DNA of 64,000 bases from Streptomyces sp. SCSIO 30461 (GCF_037023745.1 NZ_CP146101.1:6650001-6714000), one strand, 5' to 3'. Positions 10,544 through 19,505 are shown, counted from the first letter of the stretch. A program made the numbers and translations. The notes: generated by a model from the sequence alone, not told the origin.

Positions 10544-11974
10544 TCAGTCGTCGGAGGGTGCCTTCTTGCGGCGTCCCAGGACGGTCACGGCGCCGCCCAC
10601 GACCACCATGGCGATCGCCACACCCGCGATGACCGGGGTGAGGCCCGACGAGCCGGTTGCGGCCAGGTTCTCACCTCCCGGGTTCGCCCCCATCAGCGCC
10701 GGGCTGGGCGCCGAGGACGGCTGGTCGGGCAGGGGGCCCGCCTGGCTGGTGGTCTTGCAGTCCAGCACGCCCTTGAAGGTCTTCGAGAAGCCACCGGGCC
10801 CGGTGATCGTGAAGTCGTACGCCCTGTCCTCGGGTAGCGGGACGGTCATGGTGCGGGTCTCACCGGGCGCGATGGAGTATTCAGAGCCCATCAGCTCGAA
10901 GGTGAACACCTCGTCACCCGTGTTTCCCGCCGTGATCGCGACACCTCCTTTGGCGCAGTCCTTCCTCGCCGACAGCGTCGGTATGGGTCCGCCCTCGGCC
11001 CAGGCCGCCGTGGCGGTCGCGGAGACCGTGGACCGGCTCGATCCGGCGAGTATCTGCGTCTGGCTCCTGGTCGCCCCGGCGAACGCACGGCCCACCGGGA
11101 CCGAGGTGGTCGCCTGGACGGAGAGCGTGGCCGTGCCGTCCGCGGCACCGGGCGGTACGTCGAGATACAACCGGCCGCCGTTCACCGTGGAGTCGACGGG
11201 CCTGCCGTCCACGCCGACCACCCTGACGCCTGTGGCGACCGCGTCGGCCGGCGGGGTCACCGTGACCCTGTCGGCGTCTGTGCGGACCGTGATCGGGCCG
11301 AGCCTGCCGCCGGCCCTCCCCGATATGGCGCTCGGCTCCAGGCCGAGCGAGGCACGCGGTTCCCCGATGTCCTTCGCCTTCTTCTCCAGCCAGTCGGCGA
11401 GCTTCTCAGCCGCCGGATCGACCGCCTCGACATCGACGCCGTCCGAATAGCGCCAGATGGCGACCTGGGTGCCCGCGGCCGCGGTCCGCTCGGTCAGCGG
11501 CCCGGTGTCCGCCCGTTCTGCGAGCGCCGTGAGGTCGTCGACCTGCGGGTAGGAGTGCAGCAGGATCCACCGGATCTTGCCCGCGTTCCTGTTGGTGCCG
11601 AGTGAGGTCTGCTCCCAGGGCGTCTCCAGGTACCTGGCCTGCTCCTGGGTGGGGTTGTGGATGTCCACGCAGTAGGTCTTGAGGCTGCCGCCGCCGTCCA
11701 CGGTCATCTCGAAGAGCCCGGCGGGCAGCTCCTGGGCCTGGCCTCCCTCGTACAGCACCGCGCGATCGGACACGGCCAGTCCGCCGAGGGTGGCGGCGGC
11801 GCCACTGTACTGCGGGGCTTCGTCGGCCGCAGCCGGTCCCGCGGTACCTATCGAACCCACCGCGAGCAGCCCCGACAGCAAGGCCGCGACAGCGAGCCGG
11901 ACTGCTCCCCGTCTGCGCGCGGAATCGGCCGAGAGCGCGGAGAACGCCGAGGAAGCAGAGAAGGAGACCAACAC
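10544..11974 (-). CDS. Secreted thioester-domain (TQXA) protein with LAATG cell-wall sorting signal
   Basis: A signal peptide spans residues ~1-50 (RRR, hydrophobic core, AAADEA). The thioester domain follows: Cys102 in TYCVDIHNP and Gln170 in AAGTQVAIWRYSDG are positioned to form an internal Cys-Gln thioester as in TQXA adhesins. Beta-rich repeats occupy ~200-400. The C-terminus is a sortase signal: LAATG (437-441), a hydrophobic helix and RRKK, consistent with a class E sortase. Such domains attach covalently to amines on surfaces. The start is GTG 11974 with GGAGGG upstream. The sortase gene is not in this window. Confidence 0.87.
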   Translation of the reverse strand: MLVSFSASSAFSALSADSARRRGAVRLAVAALLSGLLAVGSIGTAGPAAADEAPQYSGAAATLGGLAVSDRAVLYEGGQAQELPAGLFEMTVDGGGSLKTYCVDIHNPTQEQARYLETPWEQTSLGTNRNAGKIRWILLHSYPQVDDLTALAERADTGPLTERTAAAGTQVAIWRYSDGVDVEAVDPAAEKLADWLEKKAKDIGEPRASLGLEPSAISGRAGGRLGPITVRTDADRVTVTPPADAVATGVRVVGVDGRPVDSTVNGGRLYLDVPPGAADGTATLSVQATTSVPVGRAFAGATRSQTQILAGSSRSTVSATATAAWAEGGPIPTLSARKDCAKGGVAITAGNTGDEVFTFELMGSEYSIAPGETRTMTVPLPEDRAYDFTITGPGGFSKTFKGVLDCKTTSQAGPLPDQPSSAPSPALMGANPGGENLAATGSSGLTPVIAGVAIAMVVVGGAVTVLGRRKKAPSDD

Positions 11975-12106
11975 AGACTTTCCCTCCGAGCGAGGCCGAT
12001 CGCGTGGGATGCGTGGGGGAGGAGTGCCTCGCCAAAAGACTCAAGTGCCCCGTGAGCACTGGGAATCCTAGGGGGCAGCGCGAGTCGGTGCCCCATGATG
12101 CCTGGA

Positions 12107-12135
12107 GATAACCGTTCCGAATCGGAATCGTTATC
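12107..12135. promoter_or_regulatory. 29-bp near-perfect palindrome, candidate operator
   Basis: The arms GATAACCGTTCCGA and TCGGAATCGTTATC are complementary except for two positions, centred on one A. The site lies about 133 bp before the thioester-protein GTG and 53 bp past the SSB stop. Size and symmetry suggest a dimeric repressor site; I cannot name the regulator. Confidence 0.5.
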
Positions 12136-12187
12136 GCCGCCTTCACATCCCTCGGGCGGTGATCGTCAAATCTCCTCAACCGGAAGA

Positions 12188-12673
12188 TCAGAACGGCGCG
12201 CTGAACGTCTTCTCGGCGGACCCGTGCCTCCCGTCGGCGGAGGCGCCCCCGCCCGGTACACGCTCCCCGGGGTCCTGGCCGTCCGGACCCGTGCCGGGGT
12301 CACCGGCCGTGTCCCCTCTGAGCACCCGGCGGAACGCGGAGGTGCCCCTCGACAGGTCGTGTCCCACCGCCACCGCGTCGACATCGACGAATGTCCGCCG
12401 CTGTCCGTCTCTGTCCTCCTCCCTGATCCGCAACCTGCCCTGCACCACGAGTGGTTCACCGACGGCCACGGAGGCCGCGAGATTCTGCCCGAGGCCCCGC
12501 CAGGCCCATACGTTGTAGAAGCTGGTGGCCCCGTCGCCCCAGGAGTCGCGCTGCCGATCCCAGCGGCGCGAGGTCACCGCGAAGCGGAACCGCGCGTATC
12601 CCCCGCTCGCCGAATCCCGGTACTCCACCGCCGTCGCCACATTGCCCACCAACGTGACCATCGTCTCGTTCAT
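12188..12673 (-). CDS. ssb: Single-stranded DNA-binding protein family (SSB), second-type paralogue
   Basis: The start is ATG 12673 (MNETMVTLVGNVATAVEYRD) with GGAGG just upstream; the frame to 12835 is not supported. Residues ~1-110 are an OB fold of the SSB family (VTLVGNVATA, RFRFAVTSRRWDR, FYNVWAWRGLGQNLA, GEPLVVQGRLRIREE). The C-terminal tail is rich in G, D and R but lacks the acidic DDDIPF-type tip of the housekeeping SSB, so it may not recruit the usual partners. This fits the Streptomyces SsbB-like paralogue. The 161-residue length agrees. Confidence 0.8.
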   Translation of the reverse strand: MNETMVTLVGNVATAVEYRDSASGGYARFRFAVTSRRWDRQRDSWGDGATSFYNVWAWRGLGQNLAASVAVGEPLVVQGRLRIREEDRDGQRRTFVDVDAVAVGHDLSRGTSAFRRVLRGDTAGDPGTGPDGQDPGERVPGGGASADGRHGSAEKTFSAPF

Positions 12674-12683
12674 ACCCTGCCTC

Positions 12684-12721
12684 CTCTGTCCCCTCGTGCA
12701 CCGCTCTGTCCCCTCGTGCAC
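12684..12721. repeat. Tandem 18-bp direct repeat in the ssb leader
   Basis: Two identical copies of CTCTGTCCCCTCGTGCAC at 12684-12701 and 12704-12721, a 20-bp period, immediately upstream of the ssb Shine-Dalgarno (read GTGCACGAGGGGACAGAG on the coding strand). Confidence 0.8.
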
Positions 12722-12827
12722 TGCCGGAATGCCGCCGAAGCCGTGAAACCGACGGCTTCGCCCCCATGGTGGATCCGTACGCCGGCTCCCGCCGGGGACT
12801 GTGCACACGGACGGGCATGTGGAAAAC

Positions 12828-12853
12828 CCCGCCACCCTTTCGGGTGACGGGGC
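12828..12853 (-). terminator. Rho-independent terminator after the YfjP-like GTPase gene
   Basis: On the minus strand CCCCGTCACCC-GAAA-GGGTGGCGGGG is followed by TTTT, starting about 29 bases past the stop codon at 12882. The stem, tetraloop and T-run are all present. Confidence 0.85.
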
Positions 12854-12881
12854 ATCGGTCAGCGGACACCGGCGGCCGCCC

Positions 12882-14756
12882 TCAGCGCCTCGACACGGTC
12901 ACGAACTGGTCCCGCACCTCCCGGTAGCGCAGTAGTTCGGCCGCTACCGGATCCAGCACACGTGCCCTTCCACACGCCGCCGCCGCCTCCTTGAGCCGCC
13001 GTTCCGCGTCCTGGCCGTATCTGCGCGCGGGCCCCTTCGCCGCGCTCGCGCAGGCCCACTCCACCAGCGGGCCCCCGATGATCCCCGTCAGCATCAACAG
13101 CACCGGGGGAATCAGCAACGGCTCGGTGATCCCGACGATCTGCCCCACCAGCCACAGCCCGCCGCACACCTGAACGATCGTCATCAGCGCCTGCGCCAGC
13201 ACAGCGGCGGGCCACCACCTCGGGCGAGGAGGCCGCGTGTTCGGAGTCCACAGCGTGACGGCCAGCTCGTCGAGCGCCTCCGGCAACCCGTCAGCCCCCC
13301 GCACCGCCGCCTCCCGCACGGCCTGCGCCCAAGGCCCCGGCAGTCCGTGTGACGCCTCGTCCGCGACGAACCGAACGGCCTGTTCGACCCGCTGACGCGC
13401 CGTGAGCTCCTCCTCCACCGGCTCCGGCGGCTGCGGAAACCCGCTACCCGGCATCCGGACACGCTCGCACCAGCGCCACAGCCGCAACCAGGGCGTGCCG
13501 CAGGCCCGGCCCGCGCTTCGGCGCCACTGCCGCTCCGCCTCCTCACCGACCGCCGTGGCGCCGACCGCGACCGCCAACCGGGCGGAGAAGTCGTCCCTGG
13601 CTCGCTCGCTCAGTCCGGCGTGTCCGTCGGCGACATAGACGGGGCGCAGCGTCTTCGCGGCGGCGTCCACGTCGGCCGCGATCCTTTTGGCCGCGGCCGT
13701 ACGCTCCTGCACGAAGCGCCCCAGCAGCTCCCGCAGATCCGCGACGCCCTCGCCGGTGAGGGCCGAGAGGGCGAGCACCGTGGCACCGGGCTCTCCGTGT
13801 TCGCCGACCGCCATGCCGTCCTCGTCGAGGAGCCTGCGCAGATCGTCCAGCACCTGGTCGGCGGCTTCGCCGGGCAGGCGGTCGATCTGGTTCAACACGA
13901 CAAAGCTGACCTCGGCGTGTCCCGCGAGCGGCCTCAGATAGCGCTCGTGCAGCGCGGCGTCGGCGTACTTCTCCGGGTCGACCACCCAGATCACCGCGTC
14001 CACCAGCCGCAGTACCCGGTCCACCTGGTCCCGGTGCGCGGTCAGCGCCGAATCATGGTCGGGCAGGTCCACCAGCACCAGGCCCTGGAGTGCCTCGTCG
14101 CCCGACCCCCCCGCCAGCGGCCTGCGGCGCAGCCGCCCGGGGATGGCAAGCCGGTCGAGCAGCTCGCCCGCTCCGTCCGACCAGGTCAGGGAGATCGGGG
14201 CGGATGTGGTGGGTCGGCGCAGTCCGGTCTCCGAGACGGGCACCCCGGCAAGGGCGTTGAACAGTGTCGACTTACCGCTCCCGGTCGCACCGGCGATGGC
14301 GACGACGGTGTGCTCCGAGGACAGTCGCTGCCGCGCCACCGCCTCGTCCAGCACCCGTCCCGCCTCTTCGAGCACCTGGCCCTCGATCCGGGTACGGGAG
14401 AGGCCCACGAGCTCTCTCAGGGCATCGAGACGGTTCCTCAGCGGGGCTGCGTACGGGCCCGCTACGGGGGCGTGCAGCGCTCCGGCCGGGTCATCGTCCG
14501 GAGGCGAGTCCACTGCACGGCGGGCGATGACCCCGTCGTCCCAGCGCCCGTCATCGGCAGGTTGCTCGCCCGGCTGCAGGGCCTGCGCCTCCCGCGCCGG
14601 GCCCTCCTCGATCACGGCCGTCCCGGGCACGGTCCCGGGCGGCCGCCCCTCTGCGGCACCGTCAGCGGACGCTGCGACCCCGCCGGTCCCCTGTCCCGTC
14701 CCCTCCTCGGAACCGGCTCCCGAGCGTCCCTCGGTCTCCCCAGTGACTGCGGTCAT
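12882..14756 (-). CDS. YfjP-family GTPase with C-terminal membrane segments
   Basis: The 624-residue protein has a P-loop (AGATGSGKSTLFNALAG, ~165-181), a switch region (RRPTTSAP), G3 as LVDLPDHDS and G4 as LNQID. Before it lies a ~110-residue acidic disordered N-terminus. Two hydrophobic helices at ~515-565 (WWPAAVLAQALMTIVQVCGG; LLIPPVLLMLTGIIGGPLV) suggest membrane attachment. It belongs to the Era/dynamin-like TRAFAC GTPases; the function of this family is not settled. It starts seven bases after the neighbouring GTPase stops, forming a pair, as with tandem bacterial dynamins. Confidence 0.8.
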   Translation of the reverse strand: MTAVTGETEGRSGAGSEEGTGQGTGGVAASADGAAEGRPPGTVPGTAVIEEGPAREAQALQPGEQPADDGRWDDGVIARRAVDSPPDDDPAGALHAPVAGPYAAPLRNRLDALRELVGLSRTRIEGQVLEEAGRVLDEAVARQRLSSEHTVVAIAGATGSGKSTLFNALAGVPVSETGLRRPTTSAPISLTWSDGAGELLDRLAIPGRLRRRPLAGGSGDEALQGLVLVDLPDHDSALTAHRDQVDRVLRLVDAVIWVVDPEKYADAALHERYLRPLAGHAEVSFVVLNQIDRLPGEAADQVLDDLRRLLDEDGMAVGEHGEPGATVLALSALTGEGVADLRELLGRFVQERTAAAKRIAADVDAAAKTLRPVYVADGHAGLSERARDDFSARLAVAVGATAVGEEAERQWRRSAGRACGTPWLRLWRWCERVRMPGSGFPQPPEPVEEELTARQRVEQAVRFVADEASHGLPGPWAQAVREAAVRGADGLPEALDELAVTLWTPNTRPPRPRWWPAAVLAQALMTIVQVCGGLWLVGQIVGITEPLLIPPVLLMLTGIIGGPLVEWACASAAKGPARRYGQDAERRLKEAAAACGRARVLDPVAAELLRYREVRDQFVTVSRR

Positions 14757-14762
14757 CGGCGG

Positions 14763-16367
14763 TCACCTTTCCTTCTGTAGTACGGACAGCGCGGCGATCA
14801 GGTCGGCCTGGGGTTCCGGGGAGACTTCGAGGGCGTCCAGCGGTGCGAGCCGCCGATCGCGTTCATCCCGCATGACACCCTCCACGCAACTCGTCACCAG
14901 CTCACCGCCCTTGTCCCGCAGTCGCAGCGCGCTCTGGGCGCCGAGCCGCTCGGCGAGCAACTCGCCGGCCGCCCGGGTGCGCCTACCGCCGAGCAGCGCG
15001 GCGGCGAGCAGGGCGGCGACGGTCTCCGGATCGGGCGCGGCGGCCTTCTCCATGTCACGTACCGCCTCATCGGTGAGCTCCTCCAGCACCCGCCGCCAGC
15101 GCCGCACGGCCATGCCGATCCGCTCGGCGCACTCCCGGTCGACCCCGGTGAACGCGCCGACCGCCCCGGCCGCGGGCTCGCGGCGCCATGTTTCCCGTAG
15201 CCGCTCGTCGGCGGCGGCCACCGCGCAGTGCAGCAGCGCGGTCAGGCTCTCGGCGATCGCGTCGAGCACCTCGCCGGCCGAGCTGTCGCGCGGATAGCCG
15301 CGCCAGCGCGTACGGGCGTCGCCGGCGAGCACGGCACCCCGATCCAGTCGCTTGCGCACCCGCTCCGTCTCTCCGGTGAAGGACTCGTCCACGGCGCCGG
15401 AGAGACGGACCGCGGCGGCGTACTGCGCCGCGACCGCACCCGCGAGCTCGGGCATACGGGACGAGAGTGAGTCGATGACCCCGGCCGCCGTACGCACCAC
15501 GGTCGCCCGGCGCGCCAGGGGGTCCAGGGCCTGGTGGGCCAGCCAGTCCCTGAGCGCGACGATGGCGGACTCCGGGAGCAGCCCGCTGCCGAGGCCGGTG
15601 GACTCCGGGAGTTCCGGGATGGTGAAGCGCGGCAGGTGTCCGAGCCCGGCCTTCGTCAGCAGCGCCGCGTACTGCCGGGAGACTTCGCCCAGCATCTGGT
15701 GCGGCACCCGGTCGAGCACGGTGATCAGCGAGGCGTCGTACTGCTTGGCCGTACGCAGGAGGTGCCAGGGAACGGCGTCCGCGTACCGGGAGGCGGTCGT
15801 CACCATGACCCAGATGTCCGCGGCGCAGATCAACTCGGCGGCAAGCATACGGTTCTCGATGACGAGGGAGTCCATGTCGGGCGCGTCGAGCAGCGCGAGC
15901 CCCGGGGGCAGCGAACCCGCCGTCTCCAGCCGCAGCCCCCCTCCCTCCGGGGCCCCGCGCTCCTCCCCTGCGGCCTCGGTCTCCTGCTGCGGCAGCCACA
16001 CACGTGGGAGGTGCGGCAGCACGCGCACCCCCGCGAACCAGTGGCGGTCGTCCGGGTGGCACACGAGCACGGGGGTCCGCGTCGTGGGCCGCAGCACCCC
16101 TGCTTCGCTCACCCGACGCCCCACCAGGGAGTTGACCAGGGTGGACTTGCCCGCCCCCGTGGACCCGCCGATCACCGCCAGTAGGGGCGCGTCGGGGTGC
16201 CTGAGCCTCGGAACCAGGTAGTCGTCGAGCTGCGCGAGCAGTTCGTCCCTGGTCTGCCGGGCACGCGGGGCTCCTGGGAGCGGGAGTGGCAGACGCACGG
16301 CGGCGACACGGTCGCGCAGGGCGGAGAGTGCGTCGATCAGCTGAGGCCGTACTTCCATGGTCACCAC
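14763..16367 (-). CDS. Dynamin/YfjP-like GTPase, partner of the downstream GTPase
   Basis: P-loop [19 protein letters not shown] near residues 64-82, switch [11 protein letters not shown], and G3 as [10 protein letters not shown]4 is less clear (TVLDRVPHQ). It has no obvious membrane helix, unlike its partner. The 534-residue frame opens [20 protein letters not shown] 16358 (MEVRPQ) is an equally good start. Gene order and overlap suggest the pair acts as a heteromeric membrane or division-related GTPase, as proposed for Streptomyces dynamins; this is inference. Confidence 0.78.
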   Translation of the reverse strand: MVTMEVRPQLIDALSALRDRVAAVRLPLPLPGAPRARQTRDELLAQLDDYLVPRLRHPDAPLLAVIGGSTGAGKSTLVNSLVGRRVSEAGVLRPTTRTPVLVCHPDDRHWFAGVRVLPHLPRVWLPQQETEAAGEERGAPEGGGLRLETAGSLPPGLALLDAPDMDSLVIENRMLAAELICAADIWVMVTTASRYADAVPWHLLRTAKQYDASLITVLDRVPHQMLGEVSRQYAALLTKAGLGHLPRFTIPELPESTGLGSGLLPESAIVALRDWLAHQALDPLARRATVVRTAAGVIDSLSSRMPELAGAVAAQYAAAVRLSGAVDESFTGETERVRKRLDRGAVLAGDARTRWRGYPRDSSAGEVLDAIAESLTALLHCAVAAADERLRETWRREPAAGAVGAFTGVDRECAERIGMAVRRWRRVLEELTDEAVRDMEKAAAPDPETVAALLAAALLGGRRTRAAGELLAERLGAQSALRLRDKGGELVTSCVEGVMRDERDRRLAPLDALEVSPEPQADLIAALSVLQKER

Positions 16368-16672
16368 ATGCGAAGAATGCCCAATTTTGGAGTCGTTTTG
16401 AAGCGTATGGCCACCCCTGCGCGCCGATCAGATGGGCGAAATGGGCGAGACAAGGGAGGCGCAGGCATAACGAGTGCACAACACCCGGGGCGACAGGCGA
16501 AAAAACCGCTGCAAGAATCGCACCTGCCTGCGATTATCGGTTCGCTTCACCGAACCTCCACATCGTGCCACGCAGGTGAAGCAGCCGGGTCAAGGGCAAC
16601 GGAGCCCTATCCTTGTCCCGGCACGGTCACGGCCGACCCACCAGGGGCTCCAGGCCACCGAGGCCACTTTCG
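16368..16672. other. Intergenic region before tRNA-Arg
   Basis: About 305 bp between the divergent GTPase gene and the tRNA. No gene is supported. It presumably holds promoters for both directions; a -10-like TATCCT lies near 16610 but no clear -35 was seen. Confidence 0.5.
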
Positions 16673-16745
16673 GCCCCCGTAGCTCAGCGGATAGAGCAGG
16701 CGCCTTCTAAGCGCTTGGCCGCAGGTTCGAGTCCTGCCGGGGGCA
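16673..16745 (+). tRNA. tRNA-Arg (anticodon UCU)
   Basis: The cloverleaf folds cleanly: acceptor GCCCCCG/CGGGGGC, D stem GCTC/GAGC, anticodon stem GGCGC/GCGCT with loop CTTCTAA giving TCT, and T arm GCAGG-TTCGAGT-CCTGC. CCA (16746-16748) follows the discriminator A. The gene neighbours an integrase and is the probable attachment site of the island. Confidence 0.95.
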
Positions 16746-16952
16746 CCACTGGCCGACCATCTGGTTGGCGGTATTTTCGCAGGTCAGGCTATGTCTGGCC
16801 GACGACCGAAAGGAATCGGACTCCGCCCTTCCGCAGGGCGGGCAGTCCGGCTGGCACCGGCTGAAACCGGGTTTCTACGGGTGTCCGTCCCACATACGTC
16901 CCACAAAACGAGGGCCCTGGGAACTCGATTCCGGCCTCCCCGCGACGCAGCG
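16746..16952. other. Presumed attachment-site flank between tRNA-Arg and the integrase terminator
   Basis: No gene. CTGGCCGAC occurs at 16749-16757 and 16795-16803, and GTCCCAC occurs twice near 16887-16904; such short direct repeats could be integrase arm sites, but this is only suggestive. The core attachment sequence is expected within the tRNA 3' half. Confidence 0.45.
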
Positions 16953-16997
16953 AAGCGGCCCTGGGTCCCCCGTTCGGCGGGGGACCCAGGGCCGCTT
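16953..16997 (-). terminator. 20-bp perfect hairpin after the integrase
   Basis: Arms at 16953-16972 and 16978-16997 are perfectly complementary around a TTCGG loop. It begins three bases after the integrase stop and would stop transcription toward the tRNA. Confidence 0.85.
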
Positions 16998-16999
16998 CA

Positions 17000-18397
17000 T
17001 CACTCCGCGACCTTCGAGAGGTCCTGGACGCCTTCGGCGCGCTTGAGGTAGTCGTCCTTCTGGCCGACGATGCAGCGTGCGTAGATGCTCTGGAGCACCA
17101 GCACGCTGTTCCCGGCCCACTCTGCGACCTCGGCCGGCGGGATGCCGCTGTTGAGCCACATGGTCAGACACGTGTGGCGCAGGTCATACACGCGCTTGCC
17201 GACCGGAGATTTGAACTCGTGCTTGGAGAGGATCTCCTCGCGCGCGTTGGCCCACACGCGCCGGAAGACCGAGCCCGCCAGCATGCCGCCCTTCTCTCCT
17301 GGGAAGAGGAGGTCATCGTCCTTGAGGCCGTACTCCTCGATGACCCCCCGGAGGAAGGGAACAAGGGTGGGATGGATGGGGACGAGGCGCGTGTCGCCCT
17401 CGCCTCTGCCCTTGAGGTCCCGTTCCTCGTGGACCGTGCCGTTGTCGGTCCACTGGCTGCCGACTTCGGGCTGGGCCTCATGGACGAGGAACTCGCCCCA
17501 CCCGTTCTCCGGCAGTGCGGCGTCGCCTACCCGGAGAGCGACGGCTTCCTCGGGACGGAGCCCCGCGTAGTACAGGGTGGCGAAGAAGGCCCGGTAGAGG
17601 TGTCCTCGCCGGGGACGCTCACCTATCCAGTCGAGCATCTTCGCGACCAGGTCACGGTTCAGCAGGCTGCGCTTGTCGACGGCCTGGGTCACCTTCGGAG
17701 CCATCCGCTCCCCCTTGCCCTTGGGGAGTGGGTTGGCCTTCAGATAGTCGTGTTTGACCGCGTAGTTCATGACGAGATTCATGATCCGGTCGTTGCGCGT
17801 GACCGAGCTGGCGGCTGCCGCTGTTCCGTCCAGGAGAGTGCCGAGAGCGGTGACGGCCTTGTCGACCGTCTCGGTCTTCTCCCACGCGCGCATCGGGAGC
17901 GCGTTGCGCCGGACCCAGTTGAGGATCGCCTGTACCTCGGACGGCACCGGGTTCTCCGGATCGGTGCGCCGTCTGGTGTTGAAGGCGTACTCCCGCAGCG
18001 CCCTGCGCACCTGGACCGGGGCGAAGCGCTTCGGCGGCGACGTGCGCAGCAGGGCCGTCGTCGCTGCCGTGAGTGTCTTGGCCGTGTTCTTGCGGGTGTT
18101 GCCGGACGAGCGAGGCCACTTCCAGTCCGCGTACTCGACAGCGAAGTCGTACCAGCTCACTTCGGCGGCCTTCGCGGCCCACGAAACCGGCCGGCCGGTG
18201 TCGATGTCGAACTGCTCCTGCCTCCTGTGCGCGGACATCAGCTTCGAGCGCTCGTCATCGGCCACCGCACGCTTCTTGTAGGTCTTGCTGTGCTTCTTGT
18301 GCGCGACCTTCCAGCGAACGGTGTAGGTGGCACCCTTGGCCCGTTCGTTCACCTCTATCGGATAGAAGCGAACGTCCAATGAGCTGGTGTCCGTCAA
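17000..18397 (-). CDS. int: Tyrosine recombinase (integrase) of an integrative element
   Basis: The 465-residue protein has an N-terminal arm-binding/SAM-like region and a catalytic domain from ~245. Arg281 lies in YYAGLRPEEAVAL, the box II arginine is R407 in YDLRHTCLTMW, and the nucleophile is Tyr439 in LQSIYARCIVG. The first box II residue is Tyr instead of His, and the usual GHS is GNS (EWAGNSV). It would integrate DNA at the adjacent tRNA-Arg. The start is TTG 18397, overlapping the excisionase stop as TTGA. Strong similarity in layout to actinomycete integrative and conjugative elements; no conjugation gene is visible nearby. Confidence 0.92.
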   Translation of the reverse strand: MTDTSSLDVRFYPIEVNERAKGATYTVRWKVAHKKHSKTYKKRAVADDERSKLMSAHRRQEQFDIDTGRPVSWAAKAAEVSWYDFAVEYADWKWPRSSGNTRKNTAKTLTAATTALLRTSPPKRFAPVQVRRALREYAFNTRRRTDPENPVPSEVQAILNWVRRNALPMRAWEKTETVDKAVTALGTLLDGTAAAASSVTRNDRIMNLVMNYAVKHDYLKANPLPKGKGERMAPKVTQAVDKRSLLNRDLVAKMLDWIGERPRRGHLYRAFFATLYYAGLRPEEAVALRVGDAALPENGWGEFLVHEAQPEVGSQWTDNGTVHEERDLKGRGEGDTRLVPIHPTLVPFLRGVIEEYGLKDDDLLFPGEKGGMLAGSVFRRVWANAREEILSKHEFKSPVGKRVYDLRHTCLTMWLNSGIPPAEVAEWAGNSVLVLQSIYARCIVGQKDDYLKRAEGVQDLSKVAE

Positions 18398-18591
18398 GAA
18401 ACATCCTCACATTCCATAAGCCAGTTTTCGAGATCTCCGCGCCGTATGCGCAAGGATCCATTGGGCAGCCGAATACAGCGGGGACCTCGCCCCTTCTGCC
18501 GCCAGTCGTAGAAGGTGGATCGGGCTATCCCCAGCTCGTTGCAAACGTCATCCACCGTCAGCTTTGCCCCAGGCCCCACGGCTACTGCCAC
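18394..18591 (-). CDS. xis: Helix-turn-helix excisionase-like protein (AlpA/Xis type)
   Basis: The start is set at GTG 18591, after GAGGTGG, giving a 65-residue protein; the frame to 18726 runs into non-coding sequence. The sequence LTVDDVCNELGIARSTFYDW is the MerR-like helix-turn-helix of excisionases, followed by the wing (RLPNGSLRIRRGDLENWL). It overlaps the integrase start by four bases, the usual xis-int arrangement, and should bind arm sites to bias recombination toward excision. Confidence 0.82.
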   Translation of the reverse strand: MAVAVGPGAKLTVDDVCNELGIARSTFYDWRQKGRGPRCIRLPNGSLRIRRGDLENWLMECEDVS

Positions 18592-18974
18592 GCCGCCACC
18601 TCGCAGCCACCGAGGACGGGGCTCATCGCCTTCTCCCGGCGGAAAAAGGCAGGGGATATCGCGGATCGGCACATGACAGGACTTCCTTGCGGGGAACGAG
18701 GAGCGACAGGGACTCGGCAGCACCACCTCGCGCGGTCTGCGCCAGGACGGCTGCCTGCCGACGGCACGCGCTGCCTACGGCAAACGCGCCGCAGCAGAGC
18801 TGCCCCGCGCCTCCTCTTGCCAACGCGAAGCTGCCCGCGTCCGCGACGACTCCACCGCCAAGCGCAGCCGAAAGCGAACACCTCAATGGTCGCGAGAATC
18901 GCCGGTTAGGCTAACCGGCGATCATCGGCTATGTTCCCCGCAGCCTCACGCGCTCGACGCCTCCTTGCCCTCCC
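18592..18974. other. Intergenic stretch upstream of xis
   Basis: About 380 bp with no supported gene in either direction; short frames here lack ribosome sites. It contains the palindrome described at 18898-18922 and presumably the promoter of xis-int. Confidence 0.5.
18898..18922. promoter_or_regulatory. Perfect 25-bp palindrome, candidate operator
   Basis: Arms ATCGCCGGTTA and TAACCGGCGAT are exact complements with a GGC spacer. A three-base loop is too tight for a good RNA hairpin, so a dimeric repressor site between xis-int and the winged-helix gene is more likely. Confidence 0.6.
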
Positions 18975-19505
18975 CTATCCACTGTCCAGGGATGGGAGAA
19001 GGTACGGGCGCGGGGCTCCGGAAGCGCCGTCCGAGGTGACCGCCAGCAGACCGTCGTCCCTGAGCCGGCCGAGATTCGCCCTGACACGGCGCTCAGGCAT
19101 TCCGACGGCCTGCGCCACTTCCCCGGTTGTGGCGCCGGGATGCCGCGCCACGTACGCGAGGACCACACGGTCACCGCGGTACCCCCGCCGCAAGAGATCT
19201 TCACCGAATAGACCGGCCGCACAGACGGGGACGCAGAAGCCCGCGGAGACCGCCAGATAATCACCGGCCGTCTGTCCTGCCCAGGCATTCAGCCCGCCGA
19301 GGGCAAAGAGCACGGGTGAAGTGAATCGAGCAGATCGGATGGCAGACTCAGACAGACAGACCTCCCAGGAAGAACACACGTCAAAGGGCCGATCTTCGCG
19401 ACACATGATTCCAAACAGCTCGTGGAGCCTGATCGCGATCGAGTAGCGGCACCCGCTGGCGTGGATTTTTGCAGGCACTTGTACGTTGACATAGCCCTCG
19501 CGCAA
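18975..19505 (-). CDS. Winged-helix protein of unknown function
   Basis: The 176-residue frame has a winged-helix domain in its last ~65 residues (VVLAYVARHPGATTGEVAQA, MPERRVRANLGRLRDDGLLA), resembling small regulators. The N-terminal half has lower GC and is unrecognised, with a hydrophobic patch (SPVLFALGGLNAWAG). The start is uncertain; ATG 19505 is used because no better ribosome site was seen. The gene may control the element, given the palindrome just downstream. Confidence 0.55.
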   Translation of the reverse strand: MREGYVNVQVPAKIHASGCRYSIAIRLHELFGIMCREDRPFDVCSSWEVCLSESAIRSARFTSPVLFALGGLNAWAGQTAGDYLAVSAGFCVPVCAAGLFGEDLLRRGYRGDRVVLAYVARHPGATTGEVAQAVGMPERRVRANLGRLRDDGLLAVTSDGASGAPRPYLLPSLDSG

